Shown: positions 48,272 to 61,630, counted from the first letter of the stretch. The stretch: 64,000 nt of DNA from Lithospermum erythrorhizon (GCA_019722365.1 JADFUC010001981.1:1-64000), one strand, 5' to 3'. A program made the numbers and translations. The notes: generated by a model from the letters alone, not told the origin.

Positions 48272-50244
48272 ATCTACCCACCTAATAAAATTTCGTCCCC
48301 GAATTTACTCGTAACTCAATCTCGCCGATAATCTCATCGCACCTTACGACATGCCCTTATCAACTAATATCATGACACCTTGTCACCTACTCAAATTCCC
48401 CCAGTATAGTATCTGTCTTCGTAGTTCCCATAATATCTTATGTCAATTGACTTAAGGCAAAGGGACTTTACACCATAACACATTCAACCGGCTAATTTTT
48501 TCCTATTCAAGCTATTTCATCTTATTGCTCGCTTTGTTATTATCATTATCAATCTTAGTATTATAAATCCTCAATTGCCTCCAAAGACTCAAAAATTAAA
48601 ATTCATATCGCTAATACCGATAATCGGCCCACTCATAATTTGTGTCACCATACTACTCCATATCACATAATTAAAACGAGTAAAATGCGAAAATTTCACC
48701 ACACCAATGCTCAGATTACACCATTATAAATAACTTACAAAGATAAAACTACAATAACATTATGTATAACAATTCATCCTTTTCCGGCAGCTCACCCTTC
48801 AACACCCCACCTCATCTCAATATCCTCAAATCAAACAATCTACAAATCACACATATAATATCAATCATACACACACAACAATCTCAATGTAGCATCCATA
48901 ATACACACGATACCACAATTTCATATAGGAACTATTCTCGTAAGTATATTCACGTATACGTCCATAACACACAAATATATTCAAATTGAACACACCCAAT
49001 CATATACATATTCAACCTGAATACCAAAAAAATAAATAGTCCAAACTGCCTCAAACACAACCACCGTTCAAGTCAACATTTCACAATTTCACTATTAAAG
49101 CCACAGATAAGTTTATAACGCAGATACACAGTCACAATCAACTATATACTTCACTCAACATAGATAAGGTAACAACCGAAAGTGATAAATCCCCAATTAC
49201 TCCAAGTATCCAAGAGAAATTTAATTATTTTAAAGATCAACCTCTTACACCACGATCAAAGTCCTTTTCATGACTACATGTCACTGCATCCTCCTCAACT
49301 AACCTTTTATTACCCCTTAAATTCACACAATTGCCCCAACTTATCAACAACTTCAAATTTAACACCGTTGAATTCCTCTCAATATTTCCCGGTATAATCT
49401 CGTCTCTTCTTAAATCCTCAAACATATTCATCCGTGATTCCATTCCAAAGGTTTCAACTCTAAAGTTTACATCCTCAAGAATGATCATTACTATCACAAA
49501 AGATGTAGCTCATCAAACACCGAACTCTTACCTAAACATTATTAACAAATAACTCAACCTCTTTCTATTCAGCCCCGATTTGTATTCACTCCCGACTTAT
49601 TTATCATTTCCGATCAAACCCACATTTCACACTTCCTTATAATCACGATCTTAGTTAACCCAAGAACCTTTACTTATAACCCATCGATATTCCTTACAAC
49701 TCCAATTCGAGTATATCGTATATTAATTATCACCTTTATCCTTACTCACTCTCGCCATAAAATCTCATTAGCACTGCATTACCAATATCAACTATTAAGA
49801 CTTTTCCCAAAATATAGATCACCCAATATCTCATATTTCCGATACCTTGCATCATATTCTAACCCATTACATGTATCGTCTAATATAATCTCTCATAAAT
49901 ATCTACTCATCGCATCGATCTCCATATATGCCCAAATACCCATCTCAACAAATACATAACTCGACGACGCTATATTACCCAATTCATTTTCACATATCTC
50001 CTAATATAACACATCTTAATCAAATAACACCACAAAAACATGTATCGCAAAGTAGTCTCGTAAGACCCTCGTACGCGAGTCAACAAAATCTTCTAGTGGC
50101 ATCCTCAACAGTCAACGGATTCGGGAAAGAAATGAACTCAAAACCAGAAAATGACTCACACACAACACACTTACAACCTGAAACCTAGGCACATAACCAC
50201 ACAAGACACCAAGAAAACATAAACCTAGGCTCTGATACCAAAAT
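48272..50244 (-). other. Array internal domain INT2, non-coding
   Basis: 1.97 kb, collinear with INT1. It starts with ATCTACCCACCTAATAAAAT and the relic TTTCGTCCCCGAATTT. It ends with a perfect primer site GGCTCTGATACCA (50228-50240) four bases before LTR C. The longest minus-strand frame (49237-49497, 86 codons) has no recognisable domain and is not kept open in the other units. Confidence 0.75.
50228..50240 (-). promoter_or_regulatory. Primer binding site (initiator tRNA-Met) of INT2
   Basis: TGGTATCAGAGCC on the minus strand, the standard complement of the 3' end of plant initiator tRNA-Met. It lies four bases inside from the LTR C boundary. Confidence 0.85.
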
Positions 50245-53200
50245 TGTAACGACCGCCCCAGCTGTCTCCGAGGTCGGGACCGTCACCACCAGATAATCGT
50301 AGTCACCAACGATGGATAACAATAAAAATGACTTCTTTTACATCATAAATAAAACAATATAACTCATTCCATCGGGTGAACTAACCAATAGTACAACATG
50401 AAACTCATAATATAAATACACATCAAACAATTTGTTATACAACCGAGTCAATAATAATTATAAACAAATGTAAACTTCAAGAAGATAAAGTATGATCATG
50501 AGGTCTTCTGCCACCATCGCCATCTGCTGGCACGCAACTACTCGCCAATGCATATCGGTCATTCCGCAACAACCTAAAGTACGAAACGCCCGCCCATAAA
50601 AAGGAAGTCGCTTAAAAGCTGAAGTGAAAATAAATAGCATGTATTAACCTAACTGACGCATCTAATAAGAAAAATTTAGATTCCTCACCTATTTGTAGAC
50701 TATATACCCAAGTTATATTATTTTATAGGCATTTGCCACAAAATAAAACTTTCCTTATTGGCTTTCTAACTAACACCGATAACCCACACTACGCCAACAA
50801 CTTACCCACAAGTACACCTTAATCACAAGAGGTATTTCTCTATCTCATATCTTTTCCAAGTATAGCTAATTCCCAATATAATACATACACCTCAAACACA
50901 CAATAACTTAAACATATATCTTAACCTCTCATAACTCATGCATATACGACTCCAATCACTTATCTTTAGTTCACTTTAAAGTACTACTCCCCATTTACAA
51001 TCATACCTCCTATGAGCCAACTAATGTTCCTCATAAGACCTTCCAAATATATGCATTTCTTAATATGACTGAGTAATATATCTTGAATCCGTATAACCTA
51101 TACGCATTTATCTTCCCGCTTTTTCCATTTAGTATACGGAACTTATTTACCTCCATGGTATCGTGTCGTGGTTAGATCAAGATTATATTCTAGCACATTT
51201 GAATCCATTTTCCAATTATATATATATAAAATATCATCAACATCATCGATGCATTAGCATAAATCAGCTTATAATTTCTCGCCTCCTAATGTTCTCATTC
51301 CAAAGGTATCTCATCCATTAGCCACTTAAGATATATAGAACATATCTAACAAAAGACAAGACGCCGGTAAGGCTACAAATCGAAAATAAATACCAGATTC
51401 AAGAAAATAGTTGTCGGCTAAGGTCGACGCTAAAAATGAAGTATAACTATCAAAGCACTGCTAGCACAACAACAAGATTAAAGAATAGTCATCGTATCAA
51501 ATAAGAATAAAATACATGTATACGTGGATTATCGGATAAAGTCATACAACATAATTCCACATGAAGTCTCGATATAACACATTTAATATATAATAGAGGG
51601 TTCCGATACAATCACCCAAATGAAATCACAGAGACTCAACAACGACTAAAACTCTAGTCATCAAACCTCCTATCTCATATCCCCACCAAAGATACCATCC
51701 TCTTAATGCGCATATACTCAATCCGTCTACCTCAGAATGGACAAATCAACAATCACCTCGCACTTATACCGCAAAGATAAGGCCAAAACCGCACTTATAC
51801 ACAAAGTATAAGGCACACCGCACTTATACAATAAAGTATAAGGCACACCGCACGCTATACCGTAGTATAAGGCCAAACCGCACGCCATACCGTAGTATAG
51901 GGCCACTCGACAACGCACACAAAGAAAGCGATCAAAGAGAATCATACCGCACGCTATACCGTAGTATGGCCAAACCGCACGCTATACCGTAGTATGTGGC
52001 TACCTCGACAATGCACACAAAGAGTTTAGAACAAAGAATCATACCGCACGCTATACCGTAGTGTGGGGCCAATAGCGCCACATATCCCAAAGGAAGGAGA
52101 GTCACCTAATCCCTAGTAGTCCCAACTATGTGTGGTCACATCCCAATACCAAGTCACCTCAAAATCATACATAACTCTCAACCAACTACTTACTTCCAAC
52201 AATAGAAAAGCATACAACTAATACATCCCACAATCGTGAATCAATCACAAACCAAGGCCACATAAATACCACAAGTGCCGACACACATAAATACCACAGC
52301 ATGTCACAAAGCCATTACATAAATACCACATGTCACCGGGTCAAGGCCACATAAATACCACAAGCCGACAAAGCCACATAAATACCACAAGTGTCAGCCA
52401 AGGCCACATAATACGTAAATATAAGTTGGGAGTTCAGCCATCACTTACTCCCCAAACCAAATTTCTTCAATGCTTAATGAAGTCACATAATCATATTAGG
52501 CCTACACATAATCGCATAACCATTACATGTATACCATTCCGTAATCATATCACAAGGACATATACACCATTCACACATAATTATAATACAAGGACAGTAA
52601 TACCATTTGGAAGGAAGTACATAAGGTAATACACGTGAGATAAGTACTCACTCGCTAGCTACCGCAAAACCTTCAATTTAAAGACAATCATAACTCCGCT
52701 CTTTCCACGATCAACGCTAAACAACACCTTAAAAGTATAATCAAGACCTACTACTATATACCGCTCTAGAAGATACATAACCAACTCTTAGGGGAACTAT
52801 CTCTAAATGGTATACCTGACTAAACTATCGAATTATAATCCCATCGACACAACCCACCCATTCCCCGCTAAATTCATCTTATCACTTTCTCATTACAATT
52901 GACTTATAAGTTATTCTAACTAATCATCAAGTCCATAATTAACAATCTATACTCCCAACATCAATTATAACTCAACCTCGGAATTTACACTTTTCAACAT
53001 AACACCCTTTAATCAATTTTAAATCACCACTTAACATCATAACAACTATAATATGTCCCAATATAACTCCTACACATTTAAAGTCTTATAAAAATATCCA
53101 TATAAAAAAGTCAACCTAAAAACCTAAAGTCACACCGACTCATAACGCCTCAACGATTCTAAATCACGAATTCCTCACTCAAATACGTCACGTAACCCAT

Positions 53201-53705
53201 ACCAACTAAGATTTATCATAAAATTCAATTATGGAAAAGTCAACTAAAAGTCAATATAATAAAACCCAAGAAATATCTCGAAGACTTGAAATTTCTTACC
53301 TTAACTCGAAGAGAATGATGGGGAGAACAATATCACAACCGATCTTGAGTTTGCGACAATCTAAGAGAGAAATGGAAAAATGAAATTTTAAGGGGAGGGG
53401 CTAATTTCGCCAAATGAGGAAAGAAGATGAAGTTGTATGATGATGATGATGTGGAGGATATGTATGAATAGATATTTAAAAACTCGAGTCCCGCTCGCTT
53501 CGTTAATTCTCCGCTTATCGCATTTCTTAAATCCTCACGAACCGATTTCAAAGATAAAATTTTCCATGGCAAACACTACTAAATTATAAATGAAATTGCC
53601 CAAAAGTTTTACTTAAATAATATTATCATCAAAAAAAATTATACTCATTCCCTGTCCCACCGGACCGAAAATTTAAAATTTTTTTTTTTGTAATCTGTTA
53701 TTACA
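50245..53705 (-). mobile_element. Array LTR C
   Basis: 3461 bp, collinear with A and B. Hairpin units at 51757-52070 and the second minisatellite at 52258-52415. It ends TAATCTGTTATTACA. Confidence 0.85.
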
Positions 53706-55695
53706 ATCTACTCCACCTAATAAAAATTTCGCCCCCTCGAAATTTACTGTAACCCAATCTCGCCGATAAACTCAACGCACCTTCGACATGCTCCTTGTCA
53801 ACTAACATCGTGACACCTTGTCACCTACTCAAATTTCTAATATAGTATCTGCTCTCTATAGCTCCCATAACATCTTATGTCAATTGACTTAAGGCAGTGA
53901 CCCTCTTACACCATAATACAACATTCAACCGACCAATTTTTTCCTATTTAAGCTTCTCATCTTATTGCTCTGCTTGTTATTATCATTATCAATCTTAGTA
54001 TTATAAACATCCTCAATTGCCTCCAAAATACCACTCAAAATTTAAAAACTATATCGCTATCGATATCGGCCCACTCAATTTGTGTCACCATACTCTCCAT
54101 ATCACATAATTAAACGAAACAAAGAAAATTTCACCACACCACGCTCGCATTTCACAACTACTATAAAATAACTTACAAAGATAACCAATAACATATATGT
54201 ATAACAATTCATCCTTTTCCTGGGCAAAGTCACCCTTCAACACCCCACCTCATCTCAATATCCTCAAATCAAACAATTCACAAATCACACATATAATATC
54301 AATCATATTAATAATAACAACTTCAACGTAGCATCCATAATACACACGATACAACACCCCTCTTACATAGAACTAGCTCCCTCGTAAAAGTATATCTCAC
54401 GCATACGCCCATAACACAAATATACTCCAATTGAACACAATTCAATCATATACAAATTTAAACATGAATACCACAAAAATAAATAGCCCGTAATACCTCA
54501 AACACAACCAACGCTCAAGTCAACATTTCAGCTACCACTATTAAGCCACGCATAAGCTTATTACGCAGATACGCTCACAATCAATAACCATACTTCACTC
54601 AACATAGATAAGGTAACAACCGAAAGGATAAATCCCTCAATTACTCAAGTATCCAAGAGAAATTCTGACTATTTTAAAGATCAACCTCTACACCACGATC
54701 AATTTCTAATCCCATGACTACATGTCACCTCAGACCTCCCTCAACTAACCTTTATTACCCTTTTAAATTCACACACAATTGCCCTAACTTATCAACAACT
54801 TCAAATTCTAACACCGTTGAATTCCTCTCAATATTTCCGGTATAATCTCGGCCCTTCCTTAAATCCTCAAACATATTCATCCTTATTCCATCTCCAAAGC
54901 GTTTCAACCTAAAGTTTGGTATCCTCAAGAATGATCATTACTATCACAAAAGATGTACTTACTCAAACACCGAACTCTTACTAAACATTATTAATGTATA
55001 ACTCAACCTCTTTTCTTATTCGGGCTCTCGATTTGTATTCACTCCCGACTTATTTATCATTTCCGGACAAACCTACATTTCACACTTCCTTATAATCACG
55101 TATCTTAGTTAACCAAGAATCCTTTACTTATAAATCTATTGATATTCCTTACAACTCCACCTCGGTATATAATGTATATTAATTATCACCCTTATCTCTA
55201 ATTAATTTCCGCCATAAAATCTCATTAGCACTGCATTACCACATCAACTATTAAGACTTTTCCCAAAATATGTATCACCCAATATCTCATAATATTCGAT
55301 ACCTTGCATCATATTCTAACCTAATACATGTATCGCTCCAATATAATCTCATAAATATCTACTCATCGCATCGATCTCCATATGCCCGCCTACCCATCTC
55401 AACAAATACATAACTCGACAAAGACGCTATATTACCCAATTCATTTCACATATCTCCCTAATATAACACATCTTAATCAAATAACACCACAAAACACGTA
55501 ATGCAAAGTAGTCTCAGAAGACCCTCAGACGCGAAAGTCAACGAAATCTTCAAGTGGCGCCTCAACAAATAACGGATCTTGGTTAAACGAACTCAAACCG
55601 TAAAATGACTCACACACAACACACTTATAACCCCGAACCTAGGCACATAACCACAAGACACCAAGAAAAACATAAACCCAGCCCGATACCAAAAT
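53706..55695 (-). other. Array internal domain INT3, non-coding
   Basis: 1.99 kb, collinear with INT1 and INT2. Polypurine/pol-end relic at the left (ATCTACTCCACCTAATAAAA). Damaged primer site CCCGATACCA at 55682-55691. No coding region. Confidence 0.7.
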
Positions 55696-57525
55696 TGTAA
55701 CGACCGCCTGTGTGGCTCTCGAGGTTGGGACCGTCACATTCCGTATAATCAGAGTCACCAACGATGGATAACAATAAAATGACCTGTTTTACATCATAAA
55801 TAAAACAATACAACTCGTCCATCGGGTGAACTAATCAATAGTACGCAACAAAAAAAAATGATAACATAATTACACATCAAACACCTTGTTATACAACTGA
55901 AAGTCAATAATACTATAAACAACGTAAAACTTCAAGAAGATAAAGTATGACTGCTGAGGTCTTCTAAGCCACCATCGCCATCTTCGCTATACCAGTTTAC
56001 TGCCACGATATCGGGTCATTCCTCAAGAACAACCTAGGCATGAAACGCCCGCCCATAGAAGAAGTCACCTAAAAGTTTGAAGGGAAAATAAATAGCACGT
56101 GGCTAACCTACCCGATCGCATCTAATAAGAAAAAAATTCTAGATTCCTCACCTATTTAGTGGACTAATAATTCTAAGAGTATTATTTTATAAAGTTACTT
56201 GCCACAAAATAAAACTTTCCTTATTGGCTTTCTAACTAACAATCGATAACCCACACTACGCCAACAACTTACTCACAATACACCTTAATTACAAGAGGTA
56301 TTTCATCTCTGCTATCTTTCCGAAGTATAGCTAATTCCCAATATAATATACACCTCAAACACACAATAACTTAAACATATATATCTTAATCCTCATAACT
56401 CATGCATATACGACTCAATCACTTATCTTTAGTTCACTTTTAAAAGTACTACTCTCTATTTTACAATCATACTCTCCTATGACAACTAATGTTCCATAAG
56501 ACCTTCCAAATATATGCATTTCTTAATATGACCGAGTAATATATTCAATCCAGATAACCTAAGTACGCATTTATCTTCCTGCATTTTCCATTTAGTATAC
56601 GGAACTTATTTACCTCCACATGGTATCAAAATGCGGGGTTAGATCAAGATTTATATTCTAGCACATTTGAACTACCACATATATATATATAAAATATCAT
56701 CAACATCATCGGTAGGTTAGCATGAACTTCGGTTATTAATTTCTATACCTAATGTTCTCCTTCAAAAGGTACCTCATCCATTACCCACTTTATATATATA
56801 TAACATATCTACCAAAAGACAGTAATGCCAAGAAGGCTAACCTAAAATAAATACCGTGATCCTCAAGAAAAATAGTTGCCGACAATACGCTAAAATGAAG
56901 TATAACTATCAAAGCACTGCTAGTAATAACAACAAGATTAGGAATAGTCATCAGAGTCAAATATGAATAAAATACATGTAGGCTGTGGATTATCGGATAA
57001 AGTCATACAACATAATCCTACCATGTCTCTCGTATAACACAATTTAATATATAATGTAGGTCTGAGTACACACAATCACCCAAATGAAATCACAGTAGAC
57101 TCAACAACCACTAAAACTCTAGTCAAACCTCCTATCTCTCATATCCCCACCAAGATACCATCCTCTAATGCCATACTCAACTGGCCTACCTCGTTATGAA
57201 CGGACAAATCAACAATCACCTCGCACTTATATACCGCAAAGATAAGGCCAAAAACCGCACTTCTTATACAATAATAAAGTATAAGGCACAATCGCACTTA
57301 TACACAAAGTATAAGGCACACCGCACGCTATACCTCAGAGTATAGGGCTGCAACCGCACGCTTATACCGTAGTATAGGGCTACAACCGCACGCTATACCG
57401 TAAGATAGGCCACCGACAACGCACACAAAGAAAGTCGATCAAAGAGAATCATACCGCACGCTATACCGTAGTATAGGGCCAAACCGCACTATACCGTAGT
57501 ATAGGGCCAAACCGACATTATTACA
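55696..57525 (-). mobile_element. Array LTR D, internally deleted
   Basis: It keeps the first 1.8 kb, up to the middle of the hairpin minisatellite (about 57517), and then jumps to the last eight bases TTATTACA. About 1.7 kb is missing. The terminal CA and the following CTTCT duplication are intact. Confidence 0.8.
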
Positions 57526-57530
57526 CTTCT
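57526..57530. other. Target site duplication, right copy (CTTCT)
   Basis: Identical to 39279-39283. The sequence on either side is the continuous 44-51-bp repeat of the outer LTR. Confidence 0.85.
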
Positions 57531-58697
57531 ACTCTAGCAAACGGAAAAACAACTCAACCCGGCAGAGTAATTAATTTGAATCGACTGCAGTTCAACAACA
57601 AATCATATATCACAACTCCGATATCATAACATCAAAATCACAACTCAAATGTCACAACTGATCACAGAATAATAACAACAATACTCAACGTCGCAAGTCT
57701 CAATATCACATATCACACACATAACTCATTTAGTAAAAACTATACAATTTACATACACAATATATATGAAAAGTTATGCCACGTAATATAAATACTCACC
57801 TCAAGCCAAAAGCCAAATATGAACAACTTACTACACGAATAACTACTCGATATCAGTACCTAAAGAGTATAAATAAGAATAACGCATTTAGCACCCCTTT
57901 ATTACGGTACAACACGACACAATCTTAACTTAAATTACTAATTTTAATTATTTAACAAAATCTCAACCTTGAATGTTTATAATTTAGTTTTTATCTAAAA
58001 CGAACTAAATTCAAAAATTCCCAAAATAGTGATAATAAACTAAAATTTACTAAATACTATATAAAATATGAAATTTAGTTTTTGAAACGAAATTTAATTT
58101 ATTTTACTATATTTCGATTTTAATTAAATAATAAAAAATTTCTCGAAATAATTCCTAATATAAAAAAATCGCCCATAATTTATGTTTACACCCAAAGTAT
58201 CAAGATACTATCATAATTAAAATATTATCGTTTATAATTAAATTCGAATTATTCCCATTTAAAATCAAAATCTGAAATAAATAATTAAATAAATGAAATA
58301 TAACATCCAAAATCAACTTAATATTTTAGCTCAATATTTATGGACAAAAATTAAACTTAATATATCACAATTATTAACTAAACATAAACTAACTTTAAAA
58401 GAGAGGTATAAAGTTTGTACTCTGATTGACTTTGTTATAAATAAAATACTTGATTTTTTAGTTTAGTTGAGATGAAAAATTTAAGGAAAAGAAAGGAAAT
58501 ACTTTTGGTGATATGGAAAGTTGATATGGCATAAATTTCTTTGGGGTTATGTTCATGGTTCTTGTTTTCTTAATTGTGAGGAAATATAACAGATAACGAT
58601 GCAGACTTGAAACGGATAAGCTTCGAGTATACGAGTGGACTTAATGGGACGGTTATTAATTTTTAAATGGGCCAAAGTCCAAATTTGATTTATTTCA
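57531..58697 (-). mobile_element. Right part of the outer gypsy 3' LTR
   Basis: It resumes the outer LTR after the array with ACTCTAGCAAACGG and ends GATTTATTTCA. In minus orientation this is the start of the 3' LTR (TGAAATAAATC), directly after the polypurine-like tract of the pol region. AT-rich, no gene. Confidence 0.75.
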
Positions 58698-60069
58698 ATT
58701 TACTCCTACTAACAAAATTTCGGCCCTCGAAATTTAAACCTATATACACTACTAACCTTGATCACCAAAAGATACGGATACCTTTTTCTCTTCTCAGCTC
58801 TTCTATACGCCGACATTTATAATCTTCATCGTGAGAAATAACCTTATTGCGTAGTACCTTCTCTCTCCGATCTAAGATTTTTACTGGTTGCTCCTCATAT
58901 TTAAGATCTTCTTTAAGTTCAATCGGATGAGACTTTAGAATGTGAGTTTCATATCAGAAATATATTTTCAAGACAAGATATATGAAACATTATGAATTCG
59001 TTGAGTTCGGGAGGTAAAGCTATACTGACACGCCACCGGTATAACTTAGCACAATCTCATATGGTCCAACATCATATCGTGGCTCAATTTTCCTTCTTAA
59101 GTAAATCTTAAACACCTTTCCGTGGAGAACTGAAAACACTTTATTACCAACTTCAAAAACTCGCGAATCCGACGATGATCGTAAGATATTTCTTTTGTCT
59201 ATCCTGTGTCAGCCCTCAAGTGTTGTTGTATTAGTTTTATTCTCTATGTATTTTTCTACTAGCTTAGAACCATAGATTTTCTTATTCTACTATTCCAACA
59301 AATCGAGTTCAACATCTTCTCCCATAAAAAGCTTCAAAAGGTGCCATTTCGATACCGCCATGAAAACTATTATTATAAGCAAACTTCATCTTTGGTAATT
59401 CATCATCCCAATAGCCGAAAATCTACGCAGTTCGCATTATATCCTCAAGTGTTTGAATTGTTCTCTCCGACTGACCATCTGATTGGGGGTGAAACGGCAC
59501 TGGGACACCGAACCTATCACTTCGAAAACCTTTCCAAAATCGAAATGAATCTAGCATCTCGATCGGATACAATTGTTACCGCATCTACGAAGTCGCATAA
59601 CTGATCAACATACAACTTGCTAATTGTTCGTGACCATAAGTCTAATCTTATCGGGAATAAAATGAGTCGATTTTAAAGCCCATCGACTATCACCCAAATA
59701 CCATCGTTCCTCTTAAATGTTCTTGGTAGTCCGAAACAAAATCCATGGTAATGTGTTCTATGTCCACTCAGAACCGAAGGGGTCAGAATAACCGCCGGGA
59801 TGTTTATGTTCAATTTTTACCTATTGGCAAGTCAAACACTTAGTTACGAATTCAGCAATCTCTCTTATTGTTTTTGGCCACCAATAGGATGTTCTCAAGT
59901 CACGATACATCTTAGTACTACCAGGATGCATGCTATATGGAGCATTATGGGCTTCTTCTAGAATTTCTCTCTTCAATTCATTAGAGTAGGGTACAAATAT
60001 TCTGCCATACATTGTAAGAATTCCATCATTCTTATCGCAAAATCTAATCGCCCCATCCTTTACTCTCAA
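58698..60069 (-). pseudogene. gypsy integrase with C-terminal extension, broken
   Basis: Read leftwards: the HHCC zinc-binding domain is at 60069-59821 (HNAPYSMHPGSTKMYRDL, SYWWPKTI, FVTKCLTCQ). The core comes next, with its three acidic positions visible in shifted frames: TMDFVS (near 59745), IVSDRDARF (about 59580) and HPQSDGQSERTIQTLED (about 59490-59440). GYWDDELPKMKFAYNNSFHG and APFEAFYGRR follow (59410-59330). The C-terminal part has HGKVFKIYLRRKIEPRYDVG (about 59130-59070) and YEEQPVKILDRREKVLRNKV (about 58900-58840), as in Tekay/Del-type chromoviruses, where a chromodomain follows. Only a scrambled relic of that chromodomain is seen. Integrase inserts the cDNA into the genome. It is inactive. 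Confidence 0.8.
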
Positions 60070-60289
60070 TTATATTTTGTAATTTTTCATCCTTTTGTTG
60101 TGATTCCACGATTCGATCAAGAAGAATCGGACTGACTCTTATTTGGGCCAAAACATTTCCATTCACTCCAACTCCAAAATTAACACCAATTTTTTCTGTG
60201 TCGCTTTATCGTTCTCGACCGATATTCAGATGCAAAGTTGTCCTCCCTACGGCTCAATGCATCAACAACCACATTGGCTTTACCTGGAT

Positions 60290-60560
60290 GATATTCAATA
60301 GAACAATCATAGTCACTGATAAATTCCATTCACCTCCTTTGTCGTAAATTCAAATCTCTTTGTGTAGGCATTTCTGCTCTTATGATCAGTAAAAATTTGA
60401 CATGTCACTCCATACAAGTAGTGTCTCCAAATCTTAAGTGCAAAGACAATAACAACCAATTCCAGATCATGTGTTGGATAATTACGCTCATGGTTCTTCA
60501 ATTATCGTGATGCATAGGCTATCACTCTACCATGCTGCATTAGAACACACCCCAACCCTC
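60290..60560 (-). pseudogene. gypsy RNase H domain fragment
   Basis: VLMQHGRVIAYASR, stop, [42 protein letters not shown]: the tethered RT-linked RNase H of gypsy elements, with its Glu (HDLEL) and the second Asp (FTDHKS). A frameshift follows near 60365. It removes the RNA strand during cDNA synthesis. Confidence 0.8.
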
Positions 60561-60639
60561 TACGAGAAGTATCGTCAGAATGATGTAACCTCTCGAATCG
60601 ACGAAAGAGTTAAACTGGAGCAGAATTAGCTTTTCCTTT

Positions 60640-61400
60640 AATACATTAAAAACAATTTCACAATCATCACCCATACAATGATACACCCTTCCCGGTCAAT
60701 TGAGTCAATGGTGTCATAAGAATCAGAAATCTTTATGAACCGCCTATAGTACCCGCCTAAACCCGTAAAACTTCTCACTGCAGAACACTAGTCGTCGCCC
60801 CAATTCATCACAACTTCTATTTTATGAGGATCAACACTAATACCTTCACCTGAATTACATGTCCCAAAAATTGCACTTTCTCCAACCAGAACTCGCACTT
60901 AGAAAATTTAGCAAATAATTGATTTTGCCTTAAGTCTCCAAAATAATTTGTAAATGCTCCTCGTGTTCTTTCTCGACTAGTGAATACACCAAAATATAAT
61001 CAATGAACACCACTTCAAATTTATCCAAACAAGAACGAAATAATTCGATTCATTAAATCCATAAAAGCCGCATTGACACTGCTAATCCAAATGGAAACAC
61101 TAAAAACTCATAGTGTCCATATCTAGTCCTAAATGCTGATTTTGGAACATCTTCATCCCTAATTTTCAACTGATGGTATCCTGATCTCAGATCAATCTTA
61201 GAAAATATACGAGCACCTCTTAACTGGTCAAACAAATCATCAATTCTGGGTAAGGGGTATCGATTTCGAATAGTTACCTTGTTCAACTGTCGGCAATCAA
61301 TACAGAGCCTCAAAGTTCCATCTTTCTTTTTAACAAACAACACAGAAGACTCCTAAGGAGAAATGTTAGGCCTAATGAAACTCCTTATTCAGCAATTTGT
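60640..61400 (-). pseudogene. gypsy reverse transcriptase, broken, active site altered
   Basis: Open frame 61343-61053: [70 protein letters not shown]. After a frameshift, FIDYILVYS (61010-60981) replaces the usual FIDDILVYS, so the second catalytic Asp is Tyr (codon at about 60996-60998). Then [42 protein letters not shown] and SFTGLGGYYRRFIK continue to about 60740. The first catalytic Asp (KIDL) is kept. It is clearly dead. Confidence 0.85.
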
Positions 61401-61630
61401 AATTAAGTCTTCAACTCCTTTAATTCTCAGAGCCATTCGACATGGGCCATAGAAATTGAGAAGTATCGGTATTAAATCAATCTTAAATTCAACTTCTCAA
61501 GCTTCGAGGAACACTGCAATTCTTCGTAGAAACACGCCGGGTATACTCTCTTACAATATAAACATCCTTAATTTGACTTCGCTTTCTCCGTGTCAAACAC
61601 ACGAGCAAAGTATAACCAAGACATCCTTCT

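Larger units (their letters stand above)
39284..57525 (-). mobile_element. Tandem LTR retrotransposon array: four LTRs, three internal domains
   Basis: A minus-oriented gypsy-like, non-coding element repeated in tandem with a unit of about 5.45-5.50 kb (LTR starts at 39284, 44743, 50245 and 55696). The layout is LTR A 39284-42831, INT1 42832-44742, LTR B 44743-48271, INT2 48272-50244, LTR C 50245-53705, INT3 53706-55695, LTR D 55696-57525 (shortened). LTRs start TGTAACGAC and end TTATTACA on the plus strand. One perfect duplication CTTCT bounds the array. Each INT has an initiator-Met primer site at its right end and a polypurine/pol-end relic at its left end. It most likely arose by unequal recombination between LTRs after a single insertion. 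Confidence 0.88.

Noticed and set aside
49237..49497. 86-codon minus-strand frame in INT2 as a possible gag
   Set aside because: No gag, protease or pol motif is present and the frame is not conserved in INT1 or INT3.
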